Origin: Brevundimonas viscosa | GTDB lineage: Bacteria; Pseudomonadota; Alphaproteobacteria; Caulobacterales; Caulobacteraceae | Reading direction: 5' to 3' | Length of the DNA stretch: 64,000 nt | NCBI RefSeq assembly: GCF_900116065.1 | Contig: NZ_FOZV01000003.1 | Span: 62,001 to 126,000, forward strand | Part shown: positions 9,335 through 20,384 of the stretch, piece after piece | Layout of the letters: each line of letters opens with the position of its first letter | Numbering within the stretch: position 1 is the stretch's first letter | Notes under the pieces: model-generated | Told to the model about the DNA's origin: nothing | The model's input: the letters and a program-made list of their open reading frames with translations, nothing else | The model's database searches: none | Made by a program: the position numbers and the translations under genes

Positions 9335-9426
9335 CCCGCGCTCCTGAATTCGAGGGTTTCACGACCCCGCCGCGCGGGCCACTCAGGGTTGGCGCGGCGT
9401 TTCCGTTGTTTGTTGAGGCGAGCCAG

Positions 9427-10098
9427 ATGGCCGAGATCATTCTGAACGTCGACGTCCGTGACGGCGTGGGCACCGGCGGCGCCCGCGCGGCCCGCCGCGC
9501 CGGCATGGTGCCGGGCATCCTGTACGGCGGCGACAAGGCCCCGGTGGCCATCTCGGTCAACGAGAAGGACTTCCGCAAGTCGCTCTACACCGGCAAGCTG
9601 CTGGGCCACCTGGTGACCCTGAAGTACGGCGAGGAGACCCAGCCGGTCATCGCCCGCGACGTGCAGTTCGACCCGGTGTCGGACCGTCCGCTGCACTTCG
9701 ACCTGATGCGCGTCGACGAGAAGCAGACGATCAAGATCGAGATCCCGGTCCACTTCATCAACGAAGACCAGTGCCAGGCCTTCCGTCAGGGCGGCTCGCT
9801 GGAAGTGGTCCGCCACGCCGTCGAGGTGAAGGTCCGCGCCGACCACATCCCGGAAGACCTGATCGTCGACCTGGCCGGCCACAAGCTGGGCGACACCATC
9901 CGCTGGTCCGACCTGAAGGGGACCAAGGACGTCGAGCCGACCATCACCGACCGCGACTTCGTGATCGCCTCGATCAAGACCTCGTCGGCCGCCATCTCGG
10001 CCGCCGCGGACGAGGCCCAGGAGGCGGAGGCCGCCGCCGAGGCGGAAGCCGAGGTTCCGGCGACCGAACAGGCCGGGGAAGAAACCTCCGAGGGCTGA
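9427..10098 (+). CDS. rplY: 50S ribosomal protein L25 (CTC/TL5 type)
   Basis: 223 residues from the ATG at 9427, with GAGGCGAG upstream. The N-terminal domain (about residues 5-95) is the 5S-rRNA-binding L25 beta-barrel, with GTGGARAARRAGMVPGILYG and FDPVSDRPLHFDLMRV as family landmarks. The second domain (about 100-190) is the TL5/CTC extension with VDLAGHKLGDTIRW. A 30-residue Ala/Glu-rich acidic tail follows. It stabilises the 5S rRNA region of the large subunit. A hairpin with a T-rich end separates it from pth, its common neighbour. Confidence 0.96.
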   Translation: MAEIILNVDVRDGVGTGGARAARRAGMVPGILYGGDKAPVAISVNEKDFRKSLYTGKLLGHLVTLKYGEETQPVIARDVQFDPVSDRPLHFDLMRVDEKQTIKIEIPVHFINEDQCQAFRQGGSLEVVRHAVEVKVRADHIPEDLIVDLAGHKLGDTIRWSDLKGTKDVEPTITDRDFVIASIKTSSAAISAAADEAQEAEAAAEAEAEVPATEQAGEETSEG

Positions 10099-10123
10099 TC
10101 GCCTCATCCATTGTTCTGCGGAG

Positions 10124-10160
10124 CGGCCCCTTCCGGTATCGGAGGGGGCCGTTTCCTTTT
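10124..10160 (+). terminator. Rho-independent terminator or attenuator between rplY and pth
   Basis: CGGCCCCTTCCG at 10124-10135 pairs with CGGAGGGGGCCG at 10140-10151 (one G-U pair) around the loop GTAT, followed by TTTCCTTTT. It lies 26 bases after the rplY stop and ends 19 bases before pth, so it could set the ratio of the two products. Confidence 0.75.
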
Positions 10161-10178
10161 CAGGAGCCCGTCGCCCCC

Positions 10179-10808
10179 ATGATCATCATCGCCGGCCTCG
10201 GCAACCCCGGTCCGAAATACCAGGGCAACCGCCACAACATCGGCTTCATGGCCGCCGACGAGATCGCGCGCCGCTGGTCGTTCGGGCCGGAACGGGCAAA
10301 GTTCCAGTCGGTGATCCGCGAAGGCGAGATCGAGACCGCGCAGGGCCGGATCAAGGTCCTGCTGATGAAGCCGCAGACCTGGATGAACGAGAGCGGCCGG
10401 GCTGTCGGAGAGGCGGCGCGGTTCTACAAGGTCGCGCCCGGCGAAGTGATCGTCTTCCACGACGAGATCGACCTCGCCCCCGGCCGGTTCCGCATGAAGA
10501 CCGGCGGCGGGGCGGCCGGCCAGAACGGGGTGCGCAGCCTGATCAGTCAATTGGGGCCGGATTTCCGCCGGGCCCGACTGGGAGTCGGCCATCCCGGCCG
10601 GCCGGAGCTGGTGCACGGCTATGTGCTGGGCGACTTCCACAAGGCCGACCAGCCGTGGGTCGAGGCGCTGTTGACGGCCTGCGCGGACGCCCTGCCCTTC
10701 GCCCTGGCCGGGGACGACGACCGCTACCAGGCCGAGGTCATGCGGCTGGCCCCGGCCCCGAAATTCAGCCCGCGCCAGGCGGCGCAGGGCGCGGCGCGGG
10801 GCGGCTGA
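10179..10808 (+). CDS. pth: Peptidyl-tRNA hydrolase
   Basis: 209 residues from the ATG at 10179, with CAGGAG upstream. It cleaves the ester bond of peptidyl-tRNAs that drop off ribosomes and so recycles tRNA. Family motifs are clear: GLGNPGPKY at 6-14 with the substrate-binding Asn, catalytic His19 in RHNIGF, KPQTWMNESG, FHDEIDL with the catalytic Asp, and GAAGQNGVRS with the conserved Asn. The C-terminal tail is Ala/Gln/Arg-rich. The pairing with rplY is common in bacteria. Confidence 0.97.
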   Translation: MIIIAGLGNPGPKYQGNRHNIGFMAADEIARRWSFGPERAKFQSVIREGEIETAQGRIKVLLMKPQTWMNESGRAVGEAARFYKVAPGEVIVFHDEIDLAPGRFRMKTGGGAAGQNGVRSLISQLGPDFRRARLGVGHPGRPELVHGYVLGDFHKADQPWVEALLTACADALPFALAGDDDRYQAEVMRLAPAPKFSPRQAAQGAARGG

Positions 10809-10926
10809 CCGTGGCGGCGGAAACGCGCGACCGTGCGCCGCCCTTTGCGAATGGCGCCCGGGGCGCTATGCGGCCCCTGACGCCGCACGACGCCGGCGGA
10901 CTGCGAAACGACCGAGGTATTCGCCC

Positions 10927-11382
10927 ATGGCCCGTCTGACCCTCGCCCTCCCGGCCCTCCTGCTGCTCGCCGCCTGCGGCTCCGGCGAGGGCGGCAAGCG
11001 CGGCGCGGCGGCGGAGCCGGTGGCGGTGGGCGACGCCTGGTGTCGGCCGACGCCGAACGGGCGGCTGATGACGGGCTGCTATCTGACCATGACCGCGCGC
11101 GCCGACGACCGGCTGGTCGCCGTGACCGCCGCCGGCGCGGGCCGCGTCGAACTGCACGAGACGCGCATGGAGAGCGGCATGATGATGATGCACCCGATGG
11201 AGGCCGGCCTGCCGCTGCCGGAGGGGCGCCTCATCGAGCTGGAACCCGGCGGCAACCACATCATGGTGATGGGCCTGACGCAGCCGCTGGAGGACGGCGA
11301 CAGCCTCGAACTGACCCTCGACTTCCAGCATGCGCCCGACGCCAAGGTGACCGCCTGGGTGCGCCAGCCCGAGGCCGAATAG
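10927..11382 (+). CDS. PCu(A)C-type periplasmic copper chaperone, lipoprotein
   Basis: 151 residues. A signal peptide ends in the lipobox LLAAC. The mature part is a PCu(A)C domain with the Cu(I)-binding set of His and Met residues: HETRMESGMMMM around residues 77-88 and the later NHIMVMGL. Such proteins deliver copper to cytochrome oxidase CuA or CuB centres in the periplasm. Here a lipid anchor replaces the usual free soluble form, and no Sco or oxidase gene is adjacent. It lies between pth and ychF on the same strand with gaps of 118 and 79 bases. Confidence 0.88.
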   Translation: MARLTLALPALLLLAACGSGEGGKRGAAAEPVAVGDAWCRPTPNGRLMTGCYLTMTARADDRLVAVTAAGAGRVELHETRMESGMMMMHPMEAGLPLPEGRLIELEPGGNHIMVMGLTQPLEDGDSLELTLDFQHAPDAKVTAWVRQPEAE

Positions 11383-11461
11383 TCCGCGCCTTGCGGGCGA
11401 GCCTGACAAACCGGTCCAGACCGGCTAAGGGCACGCGCTCACGAGGAACCTCCCCAAGACC

Positions 11462-12556
11462 ATGGCCCTGAAAGTCGCGATCGTCGGCCTGCCGAACGTC
11501 GGCAAGTCCACCCTCTTCAACGCCCTGACGCGCACCGCCGCGGCCCAGGCGGCCAACTATCCGTTCTGCACCATCGAGCCGAACACCGGCGACGTGGCCG
11601 TGCCCGAGCCGCGGCTGCAGACGCTGGCGGCGATCGCCGGGTCGAAGGAGATCATTCCGGCGCGCATCACCTTCGTCGACGTGGCCGGCCTGGTGCGCGG
11701 CGCCTCGAAGGGCGAAGGGCTGGGCAACCAGTTCCTCGCCAACATCCGCGACTGCGACGCCGTGGCCTTCGTGGCCCGCTGTTTCGTCGACGACGACATC
11801 ACCCACGTCGAGAACCGCATCGATCCGGTGTCGGATCTCGAGATCATCGAGACCGAGCTGATGCTGGCCGACCTCGAGAGCCTCGAGAAGCGGGTAGTCA
11901 ACGTCGAGAAGAAGGCCAAGGGCGGCGACAAGGAAGCCCAGCAGACCCTGCGCCTGATCAACCTGGCCCTCGAGCAGCTGCGCGCCGGCAAGCCGGCGCG
12001 CCTGGCCGAAGTGTCCAAGGAGGACGAGAAGGCCTGGCACATGCTGCAGCTGCTGACCTCGCTGCCGGCGCTATACGTGGCCAACGTCGAGGAGGCTTCG
12101 GCCGACCAGGGCAACGAACTGTCGGCGAAGGTCGCCGAGCGCGCCGCCCGCGACAACGCCAACTCGGTGGTCATCTCGGCCCAGATCGAGTCCGAGATCG
12201 CCGTGCTCGACGATGAGGAGCAGAAGGAGTTCCTCGAGGGGCTGGGGCTGGTGGAGCCGGGGCTGAACCGGCTGATCCGCGAGGCCTACAAGCTGCTGGG
12301 CCTGCAGACATACTTCACCGTGGGTCCCAAGGAGGCGCGGGCGTGGACGGTGCCGGTTGGGGCCACCGCCCCGCAGGCGGCGGGCGTGATCCACACCGAC
12401 TTCGAGAAGGGCTTCATCCGCGCCGAGACGGTGGCCTACGAGGATTACGTCGCTCTGCAGGGCGAAGCCAAAGCGCGCGAGGCCGGCAAGCTGCGGGCCG
12501 AAGGCAAGGCCTACGTCGTCAAGGACGGCGACGTGATGCACTTCCTGTTCAACTGA
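11462..12556 (+). CDS. ychF: Ribosome-binding ATPase YchF (Obg-like)
   Basis: 364 residues, family length. The G1 motif is GLPNVGKSTLFN near residue 8. The G4 motif is NVEE, where an ATP-preferring YchF differs from true GTPases (NKxD). The C-terminal third contains the TGS/DUF933 domain, with FTVGPKEARAWTV, FIRAETVAYEDY and YVVKDGDVMHFLFN. YchF binds 70S ribosomes and influences stress translation and redox response. Start ATG at 11462. It ends nine bases before the convergent stop of the next gene. Confidence 0.97.
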   Translation: MALKVAIVGLPNVGKSTLFNALTRTAAAQAANYPFCTIEPNTGDVAVPEPRLQTLAAIAGSKEIIPARITFVDVAGLVRGASKGEGLGNQFLANIRDCDAVAFVARCFVDDDITHVENRIDPVSDLEIIETELMLADLESLEKRVVNVEKKAKGGDKEAQQTLRLINLALEQLRAGKPARLAEVSKEDEKAWHMLQLLTSLPALYVANVEEASADQGNELSAKVAERAARDNANSVVISAQIESEIAVLDDEEQKEFLEGLGLVEPGLNRLIREAYKLLGLQTYFTVGPKEARAWTVPVGATAPQAAGVIHTDFEKGFIRAETVAYEDYVALQGEAKAREAGKLRAEGKAYVVKDGDVMHFLFN

Positions 12557-12565
12557 CCGCGTTCC

Positions 12566-13054
12566 CTATCCCGCCGACGGCGGCAGGCCGGCGCCGCAGC
12601 GGGTGAGCAGGACCACAGCGCCGTCGCGATCCGGCCAGGTCAGCCGCAGCGAGTCCCCCTGGGCAGCGAGTCGAACCCGCTCGCGGGTGGTCGCGCCTTC
12701 CGCCCGGCAGGTCAGGGCCGCATCGTAGCCGCCGGCGTTCTCGTCGATGCGGTCGATCGAGCAGCTGTTCTCGTAGCCTTCGAAGCGGGTGGTGGTGATC
12801 TCGATCGGCCGTTCGGCGCCCGTGGCGTTCGAACACCAGGCGATGTCGGCGGCCCAGCGGCCGACGAAGCTGGCCGGCCCGGCGCCCGGCAGCGCGGCGC
12901 CGGCCTCCGGCGGGGCGACCGGCGGCGGGGCCGCCGCCTCGGGCGTGACCACGGGCGGCGCCGGCTGCGTGGGCGGATTCACGGTTTCGTCCCCGCATGC
13001 GGCGAGGGCGAAGACGAGCGGAACAGCAAGGTGGAGAGGCCGACGATCCTTCAT
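12566..13054 (-). CDS. Small lipoprotein of unknown function
   Basis: 162 residues with a signal peptide ending in the lipobox ALAAC. A Pro/Ala/Val-rich linker covers residues 25-58, then a compact domain begins at FVGRWAADIAWCSN. The domain has four cysteines and a pattern (WAAD near the start, SCSIDRIDE, LTCRAEG, LRLTW, LLTRC) that suggests a small beta-rich fold such as those that measure or bind surface ligands. I do not recognise a named family. Transcribed toward ychF. Confidence 0.7.
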   Translation of the reverse strand: MKDRRPLHLAVPLVFALAACGDETVNPPTQPAPPVVTPEAAAPPPVAPPEAGAALPGAGPASFVGRWAADIAWCSNATGAERPIEITTTRFEGYENSCSIDRIDENAGGYDAALTCRAEGATTRERVRLAAQGDSLRLTWPDRDGAVVLLTRCGAGLPPSAG

Positions 13055-13183
13055 GGGGTCGAAAACGCCCCCGCAACGCCGTGGCTCCGCTTCGCCTCGA
13101 TCACGAAATCGCGGTCAAGCTTGCATCCGGCGGAAGTTTTTGCGAGGCGTTCTCCCGTGTCGAGAACAAAGGGGGTGTCCCGA

Positions 13184-13447
13184 ATGGCTCAGAACACGAC
13201 CCCGTGGGGAGCCCAGATCGATCCGCTGGCGCAGGACGTCGCGGCGGTGCTCAAGCGGATGGGGGGCTCGGCCCACCAGCGCGACGTGGTCCAGTGCGTC
13301 GCGGCGCTCAAACGACAGCGGGGCGAGACCGTGGCGCAGGATCTGGCCGCAAGGGTCATCGAGGTGTTCGAGCGCTATCGCGACCTGTTCTTCCGGCCCT
13401 TTGGCGAAGGGTCCATGCGCTGGGCGCTGCAACCCGGCGTCGCCTGA
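13184..13447 (+). CDS. Small conserved-looking protein, possible winged-helix fold
   Basis: 87 residues from an ATG at 13184 preceded by GGGGG; the frame is open further upstream but without a good start. The sequence is mostly helical with a block GGSAHQRDVVQCVAALKR followed by FERYRDLFFRPFGEGSMRWAL. The order helix, turn, helix, then aromatic beta strand with a terminal FGEGSxRW motif looks like a winged-helix DNA-binding or dimerisation fold, but this is pattern reading only. A strong terminator follows 25 bases after the stop, supporting a real short transcript. Confidence 0.6.
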   Translation: MAQNTTPWGAQIDPLAQDVAAVLKRMGGSAHQRDVVQCVAALKRQRGETVAQDLAARVIEVFERYRDLFFRPFGEGSMRWALQPGVA

Positions 13448-13472
13448 GCCCGAGCCTCCGCCCATGACATGA

Positions 13473-13505
13473 GGCCCGCGACCGAAGTCGCGGGCCTTGT
13501 CGTTT
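13473..13505 (+). terminator. Strong Rho-independent terminator
   Basis: A perfect ten-base-pair stem, GGCCCGCGAC at 13473-13482 and GTCGCGGGCC at 13487-13496, closes a CGAA tetraloop and is followed by TTGTCGTTT. It ends the transcript of the small gene at 13184-13447. The hairpin is symmetric and could also serve the OMP gene arriving from the right. Confidence 0.85.
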
Positions 13506-13586
13506 CACGACGATGTCGCGCTTGTCGCCAAGGACGCGAATGTCCTGGCCGCGATGTCTCGTCTATCGCGGCCGGAATGTATCGTC

Positions 13587-14111
13587 CTAGAAGCGGCGCA
13601 CGTAGCTGAGGCCGTAGGTGTCGACCTCGCCGGCGTCATCCTGGAAGTCGCGGCGCGTCCAGTCCGCGCGCAGGCCGTTCTGGCCGTCGAAGAACCAGTT
13701 GGCGCCGGCCCCGTAGTTGATGCTCTCGCCGTCCTCGCTGACGTCGACGCCGGCGACCTCGGCCTTCAGCGAGGTGGTGCCGTAGCCGACGCGGCCGAAC
13801 AGTTCGAGATTGGGGTTCACCGGCACCGTGCCGACGAGATAGGCCGCGGCGTCGTACTCGTGCTCGAGCGTGCCGTCGACGCCGCCGACGGTGATGTCCT
13901 CGTCCTGGACGCCGACAGAGGCCTCGCCCTCGATGCCGACGTAGGGATTGAAGCGGTAGCCGAGACGGCCGGTCACCGCGCCGAGGTTGCCCTGGTCGCC
14001 GTCGAAGTGGGTGTAGCCGATCGAGCCGGTGACCGGCGACGTCGGAACCTGCGCCATCGCGGGCGCGGCGATCAGAGTAAGGGCGGCGGTTGCGAGAAGA
14101 ACGTTACGCAT
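13587..14111 (-). CDS. Outer-membrane beta-barrel protein
   Basis: 174 residues. A cleavable signal peptide ends at APAMAQ. The mature chain alternates hydrophobic and polar residues in strand-like segments (GSIGYTHFDG, LGAVTGRLGYRF, GIEGEASVGV, FGRVGYGTT) and ends in the terminal aromatic YVRRF typical of BAM-assembled barrels. It resembles the small eight-stranded OmpA/OmpW-like or 'porin family' barrels. Function is not known; such proteins are often structural or adhesin-related. It lies downstream of ppdK on the same strand but has its own 187-bp leader with an inverted repeat. Confidence 0.82.
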   Translation of the reverse strand: MRNVLLATAALTLIAAPAMAQVPTSPVTGSIGYTHFDGDQGNLGAVTGRLGYRFNPYVGIEGEASVGVQDEDITVGGVDGTLEHEYDAAAYLVGTVPVNPNLELFGRVGYGTTSLKAEVAGVDVSEDGESINYGAGANWFFDGQNGLRADWTRRDFQDDAGEVDTYGLSYVRRF

Positions 14112-14195
14112 TGTTTCTTTGTATCCTCTAGATGTGGTCGCCGCACGACGACCAGCCCCATCCAGCGGGATACAAATGGGCGGCCCTCACGCCCG

Positions 14196-14220
14196 TTCCA
14201 GACCTCGGTGACATCTGGAA
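14196..14220 (-). promoter_or_regulatory. Inverted repeat in leader of the outer-membrane protein gene
   Basis: Seven-base arms TTCCAGA (14196-14202) and TCTGGAA (14214-14220) are perfect inverted repeats separated by 11 bases. They lie 85 bases before the OMP start. The arm overlaps a minus-strand GGAAC followed after 16 bases by CATT, a one-base departure from an EcfG-type promoter. The element could be an operator, a promoter or both. Confidence 0.35.
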
Positions 14221-14298
14221 ACCGGGTGTGAACACTGAGACACAGACATCGATACGCCAATCGTGACTTAACGGCGGCGTTTTCGAGGCTGACGGACT

Positions 14299-16989
<2,691 letters not shown>

Positions 16990-17621
16990 CAAGCAGCCCC
17001 TGAGCCGTGGTTCGTCGCGGCGGATTCGCTCCGGCCGCGGTCTGTGGCCCCGCTTAGCGCGCCGGAAGCGGCAAGGCGAGGCCGAGGGTGTAACAAAACG
17101 TGAGCGGCTGTGACGGTTCCGGCGCAGCACCGTTCGGCCTCCGGCGGAGCTCCGCTGGAAGGGTGGGAAGGGCGCGGGGCGCCGGGCCTCGCCCGGTCTG
17201 TGAGTGGGTTACCGTTTCGACGAGACTGACGCCCCGCGCGGTCGTTGGGTCGCGCGCTCTCCGGTTGGCGGCCCTGATATTCGAGCCTAGCCGGATCTCC
17301 GCCGGGACCGTTGCCGGGCCCGACGCGGGGCGGACATGACGGCGCTCTTGAGACGCCGACAGCAGTCCGCAATCCATTGGCGCGCGGCGAGCAAGCGGCA
17401 GGATCCACTCCCTGCCGACGAGGACCCCGGGACTGCCCTTCGCCCCGGCTTCATCGCTCGACCACAGCCCGCCGTCGTCGAGGTCGTGGATCCGACGCCC
17501 TCCCCATCGACGGGATGGGAGGAGCGTAGGGGCGGTTTTTCCTATGGCGGGTTCATGACGCTGCCTGCCGGTGTTTGTTCAATGAAAACAGCGGGCGATG
17601 CGGGCGAGATAGGGGACTTAA

Positions 17622-19043
<1,422 letters not shown>

Positions 19044-19109
19044 CGCTCCAGAAAGCCCTGTAAACTCTGTAACCCGCCGGGAAGTTTGCAGAAATCGCCG
19101 TTCGGAAGG

Positions 19110-19134
19110 GGAACCTTTCGCACGTGCGAAGGTT
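19110..19134 (+). promoter_or_regulatory. Near-consensus EcfG-type promoter overlapping a 14-bp palindrome
   Basis: GGAAC at 19110-19114 is followed after 16 bases by GGTT at 19131-19134; the general-stress sigma consensus in alphaproteobacteria is GGAAC-N16/17-CGTT. The spacer contains the perfect palindrome TTCGCACGTGCGAA at 19117-19130. It lies 35 bases before the glycosyltransferase start. An alternative reading is a terminator hairpin for ccrM, since the palindrome is followed by GGTTT. Confidence 0.5.
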
Positions 19135-19168
19135 TGCGATGGGCTGTCATCCATTGCGAGCGCGCGCT

Positions 19169-20281
19169 ATGAAAATCGCCCAGGTGACGCCTCTGTACGA
19201 GGCGGTTCCGCCGAAACTGTACGGCGGCACGGAGCGGGTCGTCGCTCACCTCACCGACGCCCTCGTCGACCTCGGACACGAGGTCACCCTGTTCGCCGCG
19301 GCCGACGCCGAAACCCGTGCACGGCTGATCCCGGTGCGGGACCAGGCCATCCGGCTGGACCCGACGCCGCTCAAGTCCGATCTCGCCGCCCACATGGCGA
19401 TGCTGGCCGAGGTCAAGGCGCGGGCCGACGAGTTCGACATCATCCATTTCCACACCGACATGATCCACTTCCCGTTCTTCGAGCGGATGGCGGACAAGAC
19501 CATCACCACCCTGCACGGGCGGCTGGACCTTAAGGATCTCGCCGGCGTGTACCGGCGCTGGCCGGAGTTCGGGCTGGTGTCGATCTCCGATGACCAGCGC
19601 CACCCGCTGCCCGGCGCCAACTGGAAGGCGACGGTCCACCACGGCATGCCCGCGGAGCTGTACAGCTTCTCACCGAAGTCCGACGGCTACCTCGCCTTTC
19701 TCGGTCGGATCTCGCCGGAGAAACGGCCGGATCGCGCCATCGAGATCGCCGCCAAGCTCGGCAGGCCGCTGAAGATGGCGGCCAAGGTCGACGCCGCCGA
19801 CAAGGTCTACTGGGACACCGTGATCCGGCCGATGATCGAGGCCCACCCGAACGTCGAGTTCGTCGGCGAGATCGGCGACCACCAGAAGTCGGCCTTCCTC
19901 GGCGGGGCCGAGGCCCTGTTGTTCCCCATCGACTGGCCCGAACCGTTCGGCCTGGTGATGATCGAGGCCATGGCCTGCGGGACGCCGGTGGTGGCCTTCC
20001 GCTGCGGTTCGGTGCCGGAGATCGTCGAGGACGGCGAGACCGGCTTCGTGGTCGAGACGCTGGAGCAGGCGGTGGCCGCCGCCGACCGGGCCCGGCTGCT
20101 GGATCGCGAGGCCATCCGGGCGCACTTCGAGCTGCGCTTCTCGGCCACCGCCATGGCCCGCCGCTATCTGGACGTCTACGGCGACCTGCTGGCCCGCCGG
20201 CCGTTCGCCGAGGAGCCGCTGCCGGAGGTGGTGACGCCGCTGCGCCCGGCGGAAGACCGCAGCTTCGCCGCCATCGCCTGA
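19169..20281 (+). CDS. Glycosyltransferase family 4 protein
   Basis: 370 residues from the ATG at 19169; earlier starts would lie within or just after the predicted promoter. The N-terminal Rossmann domain starts MKIAQVTPLYEAVPPK with the family's YGGTERVV loop. The C-terminal GT-B domain has FLGRISPEKRPD and the retaining-type E-x7-E motif EPFGLVMIE, followed by ACGTPVVAFRCGSVPEIV. It should transfer a sugar from a nucleotide sugar; donor and acceptor are unknown. The next gene, 103 bases downstream, is a glycoside-hydrolase-like protein, so the two probably act on the same glycan. Confidence 0.9.
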   Translation: MKIAQVTPLYEAVPPKLYGGTERVVAHLTDALVDLGHEVTLFAAADAETRARLIPVRDQAIRLDPTPLKSDLAAHMAMLAEVKARADEFDIIHFHTDMIHFPFFERMADKTITTLHGRLDLKDLAGVYRRWPEFGLVSISDDQRHPLPGANWKATVHHGMPAELYSFSPKSDGYLAFLGRISPEKRPDRAIEIAAKLGRPLKMAAKVDAADKVYWDTVIRPMIEAHPNVEFVGEIGDHQKSAFLGGAEALLFPIDWPEPFGLVMIEAMACGTPVVAFRCGSVPEIVEDGETGFVVETLEQAVAAADRARLLDREAIRAHFELRFSATAMARRYLDVYGDLLARRPFAEEPLPEVVTPLRPAEDRSFAAIA

Positions 20282-20384
20282 ACCCCGACGGCCCTTCGTC
20301 CATTACCGTACGCAAGGCCGCCATATGGCGTCCGCATTCGGGCGGCAGCCTGTCTGCGTTCCTGAAGCCCCCGTGAGGAGATCG

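Noticed and set aside
8143..10107. A 654-codon minus-strand frame across the second lipoprotein and rplY
   Set aside because: It crosses two genes and their intergenic promoter; product is Gly/Arg-rich with no recognised motif.
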